Shown one piece after another: positions 1 to 6,539 of a stretch of DNA of 8,734 bases. The notes below the pieces were generated by a model that saw nothing but the letters and a program-made list of their open reading frames with translations, searched no databases and was not told the DNA's origin. The stretch's first letter is position 1. Every line of letters starts with the position of its first letter. A program made the position numbers and the translations under genes. This DNA comes from Dehalococcoidia bacterium (GTDB lineage: Bacteria > Chloroflexota > Dehalococcoidia > GIF9 > UBA5629), in the NCBI GenBank assembly GCA_028715025.1, contig JAQTLG010000056.1:1-8734 (forward strand), in the 5' to 3' direction.

Positions 1-486
1 GATAAGTACAACGCTGTCCAGATCGGCTTCGGAGAATCGAAAAAGCTGAGTAAGGCGGAGAAGGGGCACCTCAAGGAAAATGGAAATTATCGGTACCTGC
101 GAGAGCTCCGCACAGACGACGTAAAGGATTACCAGGTCGGCCAGAAAATAGATGCCGGGATGTTCAAGGCCGGTGATATAGTTCAGGTCGAGGGCATTTC
201 CAAGGGCAAGGGGTTTGCAGGCGGAGTAAAGAGGTACCATTTTAAGGGTGGGCCAAAGACGCACGGGCAATCCGACAGGCACCGTGCCCCGGGTTCAATC
301 GGCTCCACCACTACGCCGGGCAGGGTATTCAAAGGACTGCGCATGGCAGGGCACATGGGAGCCTGCAAGGTTACGGCGCGAAATCTGGTAGTCGTCGAAG
401 TCGACACCGCCAAGAATGTATTGCTGCTGAAGGGGGCAGTTCCGGGTGCTAAGGGCGGAATATTGCTGATTGAGAAAGCATCATAA
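1..486 (+). CDS. rplC: 50S ribosomal protein L3 (uL3), 3' part
   Basis: The gene is open in frame from base 1 and ends at TAA 484-486, so the window holds the last 161 codons; the start lies upstream. L3 is an early-assembly 23S rRNA-binding protein whose long loop reaches toward the peptidyl transferase centre. The visible part begins with a DKYNAVQIGFGE segment, typical of the L3 barrel, then carries the hallmark stretch HRAPGSIGSTTTPGRVFKG and the C-terminal NVLLLKGAVPGAKGG. An internal ATG at 160 is not the start, because clear L3 homology continues upstream of it. In the loop where E. coli L3 has the PrmB-methylated glutamine (GQNQTPG), this protein reads GSTTTPG, so that modification cannot occur here; many bacteria lack this Gln. 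It is followed 15 nt later by rplD, the usual S10-operon order. Confidence 0.97.
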   Translation, partial: DKYNAVQIGFGESKKLSKAEKGHLKENGNYRYLRELRTDDVKDYQVGQKIDAGMFKAGDIVQVEGISKGKGFAGGVKRYHFKGGPKTHGQSDRHRAPGSIGSTTTPGRVFKGLRMAGHMGACKVTARNLVVVEVDTAKNVLLLKGAVPGAKGGILLIEKAS

Positions 487-501
487 TATAAGGTTAATGC
501 A

Positions 502-1158
502 GTGGATTTAGAAATATTTGATTTAAAAGGCGAAAAGACCGGGAAAATAAAGGTCAGTGATTATGTATTTGGCCAGGCTGTGAATGAGCCGGTCGTGCAC
601 CAGGCCATGCTGATGCAGCTCGCAAACAGGCGGCAGGGTACCGCCGATACCCAGACCCGCTCGGAAGTGACCAGGAGCACAAAGAAGATGTATGCCCAGA
701 AGCACACCGGCAGGGCTAGGCGCGGTGGTGCTACGTCGCCATTGCTTAAGGGCGGAGGCGTGGTCTTCGGTCCACATCCTCGCAGCTACAGGCAGGATAT
801 GCCCAAGAAAATGCGCAGGCTGGCCTTGCGTAGCGTTCTTTCAGGCAAGGTGAGGGATGGTGAAGTTAAGGTGCTCAAAAAGCTCGACCTTAAGGAGTCC
901 AAGACCAGGCTGATGTCAGATATATTGTTTGCCCTTGGTGTTGATAACACCGCCATCATAGGTGTTGCCATGAGCAAGGACAACGTCACCAGGGCATGCT
1001 CCAATTTGCCGGGAATCAAGACCACTATGGTTTCGATGCTGAACGTCACCGACCTTCTGTCATACAGGATGCTGGTGCTCGATGTCGATGCAGTCCGGCG
1101 CATTGAAGAACTTTGGGATGAGAAGAAGGTAGAAAAGAGCAAGGAAAAGGCGGGATAA
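502..1158 (+). CDS. rplD: 50S ribosomal protein L4 (uL4)
   Basis: A 218-residue L4, close to the usual length of about 200-210. L4 binds 23S rRNA domain I, and its extended loop lines the nascent peptide exit tunnel with L22. The loop is recognisable around residues 45-100: GTADTQTRSEVTRST, then QKHTGRARRGG (66-76) and GGGVVFGPHPRSY (84-95). The C-terminus has a short charged tail (EKKVEKSKEKAG). The start is GTG at 502, with an AAGG-type Shine-Dalgarno at about 490-493. In E. coli, L4 also represses its own operon through the S10 leader; that leader is outside this window, so such regulation cannot be judged here. It lies between rplC and rplW, as expected. Confidence 0.97.
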   Translation: MDLEIFDLKGEKTGKIKVSDYVFGQAVNEPVVHQAMLMQLANRRQGTADTQTRSEVTRSTKKMYAQKHTGRARRGGATSPLLKGGGVVFGPHPRSYRQDMPKKMRRLALRSVLSGKVRDGEVKVLKKLDLKESKTRLMSDILFALGVDNTAIIGVAMSKDNVTRACSNLPGIKTTMVSMLNVTDLLSYRMLVLDVDAVRRIEELWDEKKVEKSKEKAG

Positions 1159-1182
1159 AGCGCCGAGAGGTTTATTTACGCG

Positions 1183-1467
1183 ATGAATTTATTCGAGATT
1201 TTACGCAGGCCGCTGGTAACCGAGAAGAGCACGAAGCTTTCAGAGCGGAATAAATACGTATTTGAAGTGGATAAAAGGTCTAACAAGGACCAGGTCAGAC
1301 TGGCCGTTGAGAAAGCATTTAAGGTAAGTGTTATAAGCGTTAATATTATCAAGGTACCTGGTGAGACCAAGAGAATGGGCAGGAGGGCAATCAGCCACCC
1401 TGCCTGGAAAAAGGCAATTGTGACGCTCAAAGAAGGGGATAAAATCCAGTTCTTTGAGGGAGTCTAA
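1183..1467 (+). CDS. rplW: 50S ribosomal protein L23 (uL23)
   Basis: A 94-residue L23, normal length. L23 sits at the tunnel exit and is the docking site for trigger factor and SRP. The N-terminus matches the family closely (ILRRPLVTEKST, residues 6-17), followed by NKYVFEVD and the AVEKAFKVSVISVNII segment. The conserved loop is short, KRMGRRAISHPAWKKAIVTL, and the protein ends in EGDKIQFFEGV. ATG at 1183 follows a GAGAGG Shine-Dalgarno at 1165-1170. The spacing is rather long (12 nt), but no better start is visible. The stop at 1465-1467 is followed by the bS22-like gene rather than directly by rplB, which departs from the standard order. Confidence 0.97.
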   Translation: MNLFEILRRPLVTEKSTKLSERNKYVFEVDKRSNKDQVRLAVEKAFKVSVISVNIIKVPGETKRMGRRAISHPAWKKAIVTLKEGDKIQFFEGV

Positions 1468-1473
1468 GATAAC

Positions 1474-1478
1474 AGGAG
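1474..1478 (+). promoter_or_regulatory. Shine-Dalgarno of the bS22-like gene
   Basis: AGGAG placed six bases before the TTG at 1485. It is one of the better ribosome binding sites in the window and begins 6 nt after the rplW stop. It supports translation of the short ORF and fixes the TTG, not the internal ATG at 1518, as the start. Confidence 0.85.
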
Positions 1479-1484
1479 TAGAAA

Positions 1485-1580
1485 TTGGGTTCTGTTATAA
1501 AGAAACGCAAAAAAAAGATGGCGAAGCATAAGCATCGTAAGCTCTTGAGAAAGAACAGATGGCAACGCCGCCACTCTTAA
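1485..1580 (+). CDS. Small ribosomal protein bS22-like (AURKAIP1/COX24 domain, mS38 homologue)
   Basis: A 31-codon gene from TTG 1485 to TAA 1578-1580. Residues 2-8 are GSVIKKR and residues 14-29 are KHKHRKLLRKNRWQRR. It has nine Lys, six Arg and three His in 31 residues and no acidic residue. The pattern closely matches, from memory, mycobacterial bS22, which also begins MGSVIKKR and contains HRKLLRRTR..QRR. It also resembles the C-terminal domain of mitochondrial mS38 (AURKAIP1; Cox24 in yeast). In mycobacterial ribosomes bS22 is a 30S protein bound to 16S rRNA near the decoding region. Support for a real gene: a good Shine-Dalgarno, family-like residues along the full length, co-orientation, and filling of the one large gap in a packed ribosomal operon. 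The internal ATG at 1518 would remove the conserved N-terminus. It is unrelated to E. coli Sra, once also called S22. The 30S location in this organism is inferred. Confidence 0.92.
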   Translation: MGSVIKKRKKKMAKHKHRKLLRKNRWQRRHS

Positions 1581-1585
1581 AAAGC

Positions 1586-1590
1586 AGGAG
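1586..1590 (+). promoter_or_regulatory. Shine-Dalgarno of rplB
   Basis: AGGAG nine bases before TTG 1600. It supports TTG as the rplB start; the encoded N-terminus (MALKTFRPTSPGRRG) is the standard L2 beginning. Confidence 0.8.
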
Positions 1591-1599
1591 TAGTTAGAT

Positions 1600-2430
1600 T
1601 TGGCTTTAAAGACATTTCGCCCTACATCCCCCGGGCGCCGTGGAATGGTCAAGATATCGTTTGACGATATCACCAAAACGGTGCCGGAAAAAGCACTGTT
1701 GGTGCCGCAGAAAAGGAAGGCGGGACGTAACAGCAGGGGTGTGATAACCACGCGCCACAGGGGTGGAGGCGCCAAGCGAAAGACGCGCATCATCGACTTT
1801 AAGCGGGACAAGCCGGGCGTCCCCGGCCGGGTTGCGGCCATCGAGTATGACCCTGGCCGATCCGCCCGCATTGCCCTGATATTTTACGCCGATGGCGAGA
1901 AGCGCTATATGCTCTGCCCGCTGGGGCTGGGTGTTGGCGACACTATACTTGCAAGCGATAGCGCCGAGGTAAAGCCGGGCAATAACCTGCCACTGGGCAA
2001 TATACCGGCCGGCACCACTGTACACAATCTGGAATTCGAGCCCAATAAAGGGGGCCAGATAGTACGCAGCGCCGGGACTTCGGCTCAGGTGCTGGGCAAG
2101 GAAGATAAATATACGATGGTTCGCCTGCCCTCCGGTGAAGTTCGCCGATTTATGAATGAATGCAGGGCTACTATCGGCCAAGTAGGGAACCTTGACCACC
2201 AGAATATTAAACACGGTAAAGCAGGAAGGGTACGCCTGCTGGGTCGACGGCCCAAGGTGAGGGGTTCAGCCATGACTCCCCGCGACCATCCGCATGGCGG
2301 CGGCGAAGGCAGATCACCGCGCGGCATGCCTCCCAAGACACCGCAGGGTAAACCCGCGCTTGGGCACCGGACTCGTGTGGTTAAGGCATCAGATAAATTG
2401 ATCGTAAGGCGCCGCTACGCCGCGAAATAA
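1600..2430 (+). CDS. rplB: 50S ribosomal protein L2 (uL2)
   Basis: A 276-residue L2, full length for the family (about 275). L2 is needed for subunit association and peptidyl transferase activity and contacts 23S rRNA near the active site. The N-terminus MALKTFRPTSPGRRG is canonical. The RNA-binding core includes GVITTRHRGGGAKRKTRIIDFKR and AAIEYDPGRSARIAL. The conserved DHPHGGGEG loop lies at residues 229-237 and includes the histidines implicated in L2 function. The segment after it reads GRSPRGMPPKTPQGKPALG, with Gln where many L2 proteins have Trp (TPWGKP). The start is TTG, unusual for such a highly expressed protein, but it is backed by a Shine-Dalgarno and the family N-terminus. It is separated from rplW by the bS22-like gene. 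Confidence 0.97.
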   Translation: MALKTFRPTSPGRRGMVKISFDDITKTVPEKALLVPQKRKAGRNSRGVITTRHRGGGAKRKTRIIDFKRDKPGVPGRVAAIEYDPGRSARIALIFYADGEKRYMLCPLGLGVGDTILASDSAEVKPGNNLPLGNIPAGTTVHNLEFEPNKGGQIVRSAGTSAQVLGKEDKYTMVRLPSGEVRRFMNECRATIGQVGNLDHQNIKHGKAGRVRLLGRRPKVRGSAMTPRDHPHGGGEGRSPRGMPPKTPQGKPALGHRTRVVKASDKLIVRRRYAAK

Positions 2431-2445
2431 AGAGGTAAATTAAAA

Positions 2446-2739
2446 ATGTCACGTTCAGCGAGAAAGGGCCCGTACTGTCATCCCAAGCTGCTGAAAAAAA
2501 TTGAAGCGCTCAATAAAAAGGGCGAAAAACAGGTGATCAAGACCTGGGCGCGGTCTTCCACCATCATGCCCGAAATGATCGGACATACTATCGGTGTGCA
2601 TGACGGCAGGCGGCATGTACCGATTTTTATAACGGAAAATATGGTCGGCCATAAACTGGGCGAATTTGCCATGACGCGCACATTCCGCGGCCATGTTGGC
2701 AAGTCTGTAGCCGCAGCCTCCCCGGTGAAGAAGAAATAA
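2446..2739 (+). CDS. rpsS: 30S ribosomal protein S19 (uS19)
   Basis: A 97-residue S19, typical length. It sits in the 30S head, forms a pair with S13 and contacts the A-site tRNA region. The family signature is complete: MSRSARKGPY at the N-terminus, KTWARSSTIMPEMIGHTIGVHDGRRHVPI in the middle (split here by description only at residues about 32-60), then VGHKLGEFAMTRTFRGHVG near the end, followed by a basic PVKKK tail. ATG at 2446 follows AGAGGT at 2431-2436 just after the rplB stop. Confidence 0.97.
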   Translation: MSRSARKGPYCHPKLLKKIEALNKKGEKQVIKTWARSSTIMPEMIGHTIGVHDGRRHVPIFITENMVGHKLGEFAMTRTFRGHVGKSVAAASPVKKK

Positions 2740-2750
2740 GCAGGTAAGAA

Positions 2751-3089
2751 ATGAGAGTAGGAGCAATAGCTAAAGATATAGGGATCCCTCCCCGCAAGGT
2801 GAGACTTGTGGTGGATATGGTCAGGGGCAAGAAAGTTGAAGATGCATTGAATATTTTGAAATTCACGCCTACCCCGGCGGCCAAAGCTATTGCCAAGGTG
2901 ATAAAATCGGCGTCTTCCAACGCTGAGAATAATTTCCAGATGGATCCATCCGAATTAAAGGTTGTTTATATCGCAGCTGACGAAGCGCGGACGATGAAAA
3001 GGTACAGACCGCAGGCCAGAGGCCGCTTCAGTCCCATATTGAAGCGTGCAACACATATCAAGGTTTTCGTCTCCGAGGAGGACAAATAA
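2751..3089 (+). CDS. rplV: 50S ribosomal protein L22 (uL22)
   Basis: A 112-residue L22, normal length. Its globular domain lies on the 50S surface, and a long beta hairpin lines the exit tunnel opposite L4. Visible features are the N-terminal IPPRKVRLVVDMVRGKKVEDAL (residues 12-33), the helix with SASSNAENNF, and the hairpin region MKRYRPQARGRFSPILKR. Changes in this hairpin give macrolide resistance in other bacteria; the MKR core looks ordinary here. ATG 2751 follows CAGGTAAG, with AGGT about five bases upstream. The stop TAA at 3087-3089 directly abuts the GTG of rpsC. Confidence 0.97.
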   Translation: MRVGAIAKDIGIPPRKVRLVVDMVRGKKVEDALNILKFTPTPAAKAIAKVIKSASSNAENNFQMDPSELKVVYIAADEARTMKRYRPQARGRFSPILKRATHIKVFVSEEDK

Positions 3090-3718
3090 GTGGGACATAA
3101 AGTTCACCCCTACGGTTTTCGTATAGGGATCATACGCGGCTGGAAGGCCAAATGGTATGATGAGAAACACTACCTGGAGGCCTTGCACGATGACCTCAAG
3201 TTGCGCAAGGAGATCAAGCGCAGGCTGCGCGAGGGCGCAGTGGCAAGGGTCGAGATCGACCGGCAAGGGACCGATATCGTGGTAACCATCTTCACAGCCA
3301 GGCCGGGTATTGTTATAGGACGGGGTGGCCAGCGTGCAGAGGAACTGAGGTCCGAGCTGGAGAAGCTTTGCGGCAAGAAGGTTAAATTATCCATAAAGGA
3401 AGTAGAGCAACCCGAGACGGAAGCTGCGCTGGTGGCGCGCAACATCGCTGATTCCCTGGAACGGCGTGTAGCATTCAGACGGGCTATGAAACAGGCTGCT
3501 TTTAAGACCAGGCAGGCCGGCGCCAAGGGCATAAGGATAAGCTGCGCCGGAAGGCTGGGAGGCGCGGAAATAGCCAGGCGTGAGACTGTACGTGAAGGCC
3601 GATTACCCCTGCATACGCTGTGTGCAGATATCGATTACGGCGTTGCAGAGGCCGCTACCACTATGGGAAACATCGGCGTCAAGGTATGGATATATAAAGG
3701 CAACATTATCCCTGAAGT

Positions 3719-3724
3719 AAGGAG
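3719..3724 (+). promoter_or_regulatory. Shine-Dalgarno of rplP inside rpsC
   Basis: AAGGAG five bases before GTG 3730, located inside the rpsC coding region. It decides in favour of the overlapping rplP start rather than a later one downstream of the rpsC stop. Confidence 0.85.
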
Positions 3725-3729
3725 AGAAA

Positions 3730-4156
<427 letters not shown>

Positions 4157-4170
<14 letters not shown>

Positions 4171-4354
4171 AATCAGGGCGTTAGGTGACGCCGAGCTGCA
4201 AAAAAAATTGGAGGAAGCTCACCAGGAGCTGTTTAACCTGCGCTTCAAGCTGGCGACCAGGCAATTGGTCAACCACCGCGAGCTGCCCAAGGTCAGGAAA
4301 AAGATCGCCAGGATAAACACGATTATACGCGAACGGGAGCTTGGCAAGAAGTAA
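4157..4354 (+). CDS. rpmC: 50S ribosomal protein L29 (uL29)
   Basis: A 65-residue L29, normal length. It is a two-helix protein next to L23 at the tunnel exit. The sequence fits: KLTEIRALGDAELQKKLEEA, then HQELFNLRFKLATRQL and the ELPKVRKKIARINTIIRERE helix. The GTG start at 4157 lies inside the last codons of rplP, with AGGAAGAGG at 4142-4150 as Shine-Dalgarno. The overlap of 14 nt suggests re-initiation by ribosomes finishing rplP. The stop at 4352-4354 is four bases before the rpsQ ATG. Confidence 0.95.
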
Positions 4355-4358
4355 AAAA

Positions 4359-4664
4359 ATGGAAAAAAACCGTAAAACCAGAATAGGTAAAGTCACCAGC
4401 AACAAGATGCAAAAGACGGTGGTCGTTCGCGTCGACAACCTGCGCAGGCACCCTCTGTACCATAAGGTGGTCAGGCATTCCTCCAGTTTTAAAGCCCATG
4501 ATGAAGAGAACAAATGTAATATCGGCGACATGGTAAAGATCGTGGAAACACGGCCGCTGTCAAAGGATAAGAACTGGCGGGTCGTGGAGATAATACAGAA
4601 AGCAGACATAGTCGGTGGCTTAAAGGACGATTTGGCACAGGAAAACCAGGAGAGCTCAAAGTGA
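4359..4664 (+). CDS. rpsQ: 30S ribosomal protein S17 (uS17)
   Basis: A 101-residue S17 if started at ATG 4359; the family core is about 80-90, so this one has a C-terminal extension (about residues 81-101, polar and Glu/Asp/Lys rich). S17 is an early-binding OB-fold protein of the 30S body. Core signatures are KTRIGKVTSNKMQKTVVV, then HPLYHKVVRHSSSFKAHDE and IGDMVKIVETRPLSKDKNWRVVEI. An alternative TTG at 4341 would add six residues (ARSKK-type) and overlap rpmC by 14 nt, as other junctions in this window do. I prefer ATG because MEKNRKTRIGKV resembles family N-termini and the TTG has its GGGAG only one base away. No strong Shine-Dalgarno is properly spaced for the ATG, so initiation may depend on coupling to rpmC. 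The stop overlaps rplN by 4 nt. Confidence 0.93.
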   Translation: MEKNRKTRIGKVTSNKMQKTVVVRVDNLRRHPLYHKVVRHSSSFKAHDEENKCNIGDMVKIVETRPLSKDKNWRVVEIIQKADIVGGLKDDLAQENQESSK

Positions 4665-5029
4665 TCCAGCCGAATACCAGATTAAAAGTTGCGGATAATA
4701 CGGGTGCACGTCAGGTGATGTGCATAGGTGTACCGGGAGGTACCCGCAGACGCTATGCTTCTGTGGGAGATGTAATCACCTGCAGCGTCAAGCGCGCGAT
4801 ACCGGGCGGAGTGGTTAAGAAAGGCGATGTCGTCAAGGCGGTCATCGTGAGAATCGCCCAGCACCACCACAGGCCGGATGGCTCTTATGTGCGTTTCGAT
4901 GACAATGCCGCTGTAATACTTGATGACAAGGGTAATCCCAAGGGTACCCGTATATTCGGGCCGGTAGCGAGGGAACTGAGGGATAAAAATTTTATGAAGA
5001 TTATTTCCCTGGCGCCCGAGGTGCTGTGA
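4661..5029 (+). CDS. rplN: 50S ribosomal protein L14 (uL14)
   Basis: A 122-residue L14, exactly the usual bacterial length. L14 lies at the subunit interface, forms bridges to 16S rRNA and is the target of the silencing factor RsfS in other bacteria. The sequence opens MIQPNTRLKVADNTGARQVM and contains VKRAIPGGVVKKGDVVKAVIVR and FDDNAAVILDDKGNPKGTRIFGP-type segments, ending KIISLAPEVL. GTG 4661 sits in a GTGA overlap with the rpsQ stop. AGGAG at 4648-4652, inside rpsQ, is the Shine-Dalgarno. In E. coli this gene begins the separate spc operon; here it is joined to the S10 operon without any gap. Confidence 0.97.
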   Translation: MIQPNTRLKVADNTGARQVMCIGVPGGTRRRYASVGDVITCSVKRAIPGGVVKKGDVVKAVIVRIAQHHHRPDGSYVRFDDNAAVILDDKGNPKGTRIFGPVARELRDKNFMKIISLAPEVL

Positions 5030-5030
5030 T

Positions 5031-5342
5031 ATGAAGATTCGAAAAAATGACAACGTTTTGATCATAGCCGGCAAGGATAAAGGTAAAAAGGGCAAGGTAC
5101 GCAAGGCTATGCCCGATAAGAACAGCGTAATTGTGGAAGGATTTAACCTGATCAAACGTCATTCCAAGACAAAGGGAAAGACGCGGCAGGCCGGCATTAT
5201 CGAGCTGGAGGCGCCTATACAGGTTTCCAATGTGATGGTTATCTGCAACAAGTGCAATAAGCCTGCCCGGCTGGGATACAGGGAGCTTGAAGACGGCAAC
5301 AAGGCCAGGTTCTGCCGCAGTTGCAACGAGATCATTGACTAA
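5031..5342 (+). CDS. rplX: 50S ribosomal protein L24 (uL24), zinc-ribbon type
   Basis: A 103-residue L24, normal length. It is an assembly initiator that binds the 5' part of 23S rRNA near the tunnel exit. The KOW motif is near the N-terminus (NDNVLIIAGKDKGKKGKV, residues 6-23). The C-terminal half carries two Cys pairs, C72-x2-C75 (ICNKC) and C95-x2-C98 (FCRSC), the likely zinc-binding C+ form known from several bacterial lineages; E. coli lacks it. ATG 5031 follows the rplN stop by one base, with GAGGTG at 5018-5023 as Shine-Dalgarno. Zinc binding is inferred from the cysteine pattern. Confidence 0.96.
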   Translation: MKIRKNDNVLIIAGKDKGKKGKVRKAMPDKNSVIVEGFNLIKRHSKTKGKTRQAGIIELEAPIQVSNVMVICNKCNKPARLGYRELEDGNKARFCRSCNEIID

Positions 5343-5359
5343 ATTGAGGTAACCCGATA

Positions 5360-5902
5360 ATGGTGAGACTGAAAGAAAGATATAATAAAGAGATTGTGCC
5401 GCAGTTGATAAAGAAGTTCGGCTACCGCAATATTATGGAAGTTCCCAGGGTCAGCAAGATCGTTCTCAACCTGGGTATGGGCGAATCGCTGGTCAACCCC
5501 AAAGCCATGGAGGCTGCGGGAAAAGACCTGACGACCATCGCTGGTCAGCACGCGGTAATTACCAAGGCCAAGAAGTCCATCGCTGCCTTCAAGCTGCGGG
5601 CGGGCACGCCTGTCGGCATGATGGTAACGCTTCGTGATAAAAGGATGTACGAGTTCCTGGATAAGCTGGTTAGCGTGGTTCTTCCCAGGATACGCGATTT
5701 CCAGGGCGTGCCACGCGATGCTTTCGATGGGCAGGGCAATTATACGCTGGGAATGAAAGAACAGATCGTGTTCCCTGAGATTGAGTATGACAAAGTGGAC
5801 AAGACCAGGGGACTTGAGATAACGATAGTTACATCGGCGAAGACGGACGAGGACGGCAGGCACCTGCTGGAGGCCATCGGTATGCCGTTCAAGAAAAATT
5901 AG
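5360..5902 (+). CDS. rplE: 50S ribosomal protein L5 (uL5)
   Basis: A 180-residue L5, normal length. L5 binds 5S rRNA in the central protuberance and contacts P-site tRNA and S13. Family features include IMEVPRVSKIVLNLGMGE (residues about 25-42), ITKAKKSIAAFKLRAGTPVG, the RDFQGVPRDAFDGQGNYTLG loop and the KTRGLEITIVTSAKTDEDGRHLLEAIGMPF end. ATG 5360 follows TGAGGT at 5345-5350. The second codon is GTG, so a start one codon later is formally possible, but the ATG is the simpler choice. It sits between rplX and rpsN as usual. Confidence 0.97.
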   Translation: MVRLKERYNKEIVPQLIKKFGYRNIMEVPRVSKIVLNLGMGESLVNPKAMEAAGKDLTTIAGQHAVITKAKKSIAAFKLRAGTPVGMMVTLRDKRMYEFLDKLVSVVLPRIRDFQGVPRDAFDGQGNYTLGMKEQIVFPEIEYDKVDKTRGLEITIVTSAKTDEDGRHLLEAIGMPFKKN

Positions 5903-5914
5903 TAGGGTTTAATT

Positions 5915-6100
5915 ATGGCGAAGTTATGCAAGATAAATAAAGCGAACCGGCCACCCAAGTACAAGGTGCAGCAGCATAGCCGCTGCAAGTTGTGCGGCAG
6001 ACCAAGAGCGTATATGCGCAAGTTCGGCATATGCCGTATTTGCTTCCGCACTTTGGCCCTCAACGGCGAACTGCCGGGGGTACGGAAATCGAGCTGGTAA
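5915..6100 (+). CDS. rpsN: 30S ribosomal protein S14 type Z (uS14)
   Basis: A 61-residue S14 of the short zinc-binding (C+) type. Cysteine pairs are C24-x2-C27 (CKLC) and C40-x2-C43 (CRIC), the standard zinc ribbon; C5 is an extra cysteine. The C-terminus LALNGELPGVRKSSW is canonical. S14 lies in the 30S head and helps late assembly with S3 and S10. ATG 5915 is preceded by a modest TAGGG element at about 5903-5907. This protein and L24 make two likely zinc proteins in the window. Some bacteria keep zinc-independent paralogues elsewhere; none is visible here. Confidence 0.96.
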   Translation: MAKLCKINKANRPPKYKVQQHSRCKLCGRPRAYMRKFGICRICFRTLALNGELPGVRKSSW

Positions 6101-6124
6101 TATAGTTAGCGGAGTTGTTTATCA

Positions 6125-6517
6125 ATGGTTACTGATCCGATTGCTGATTTGTTGACCCGGGTGCGTAATGCTGCCATGGCACGCCATGACAGCGTGAATG
6201 TCCCTGCCTCCAAGATGAAAATCGCGGTTGCTAAAATCCTTAAGGATGAGGGCTTTATTTCAGATTATTCCATCGTAAAAGGCGAACCACAGCGCATGAT
6301 CAAGATTACACTTAAATATATCGATAAGCAGCCTGCTTTCATAGGCCTTGAGCGCGTGAGTAAGCCTGGACTCAGGATATACTCCGGGAAAAAAGAGATA
6401 CCCAGGGTCTATGGCGGCCTCGGCATCGCCGTCATCTCAACCTCTAAGGGACTGATGACCGGCCAGGAGGCCTGGAAGAAAAACATAGGCGGCGAAGTGT
6501 TATGTTACGTTTGGTAA
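6125..6517 (+). CDS. rpsH: 30S ribosomal protein S8 (uS8)
   Basis: A 130-residue S8, normal length. S8 binds the central domain of 16S rRNA and, in E. coli, represses the spc operon by binding near rplE; no copy of that mRNA site was identified here. The N-terminus MVTDPIADLLTRVRNAAMARH is canonical, as is the C-terminal STSKGLMTGQEAWKKNIGG ending in VLCYVW. The segment ERVSKPGLRIY and KEIPRVYGGLGIAVI is also typical. ATG 6125 follows GGAG at 6111-6114 with about ten bases of spacing. Confidence 0.97.
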   Translation: MVTDPIADLLTRVRNAAMARHDSVNVPASKMKIAVAKILKDEGFISDYSIVKGEPQRMIKITLKYIDKQPAFIGLERVSKPGLRIYSGKKEIPRVYGGLGIAVISTSKGLMTGQEAWKKNIGGEVLCYVW

Positions 6518-6539
6518 TTGAATTCAGTGAGGTGAACCT

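Larger units (their letters stand above)
1473..1593 (+). repeat. 9-bp direct repeat flanking the bS22-like gene
   Basis: CAGGAGTAG occurs at 1473-1481 and again at 1585-1593, 112 bp apart. Each copy contains the AGGAG Shine-Dalgarno of a TTG-initiated gene (bS22-like, then rplB). The feature spans both copies and the small gene between them. It could reflect duplication of the rplB leader when the small gene entered, or independent selection for the same ribosome binding site. Confidence 0.7.

Noticed and set aside
1509..1517. A-run with an in-frame A AAA AAG heptamer in the bS22-like gene, a possible -1 frameshift site
   Set aside because: A -1 shift would add only four codons before a stop, while the zero frame encodes the conserved protein. 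The run is explained by consecutive lysine codons.
1468..1599. rplW-rplB gap as an attenuator, riboswitch or terminator
   Set aside because: I see no stable hairpin followed by a T-tract, and most of the gap is occupied by a coding sequence with family homology.
1606..2214. Long minus-strand open frame opposite rplB (202 codons)
   Set aside because: It lies wholly opposite the conserved L2 gene, its product resembles no family I know, and it is explained by codon bias of the plus-strand gene.
4682..5155. Minus-strand open frame opposite rplN and rplX (157 codons)
   Set aside because: It crosses two certain genes on the other strand and shows no protein family features.
5339..5863. Minus-strand open frame opposite rplE (174 codons)
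   Set aside because: Shadow of L5; no recognisable domain, and the plus-strand gene is certain.
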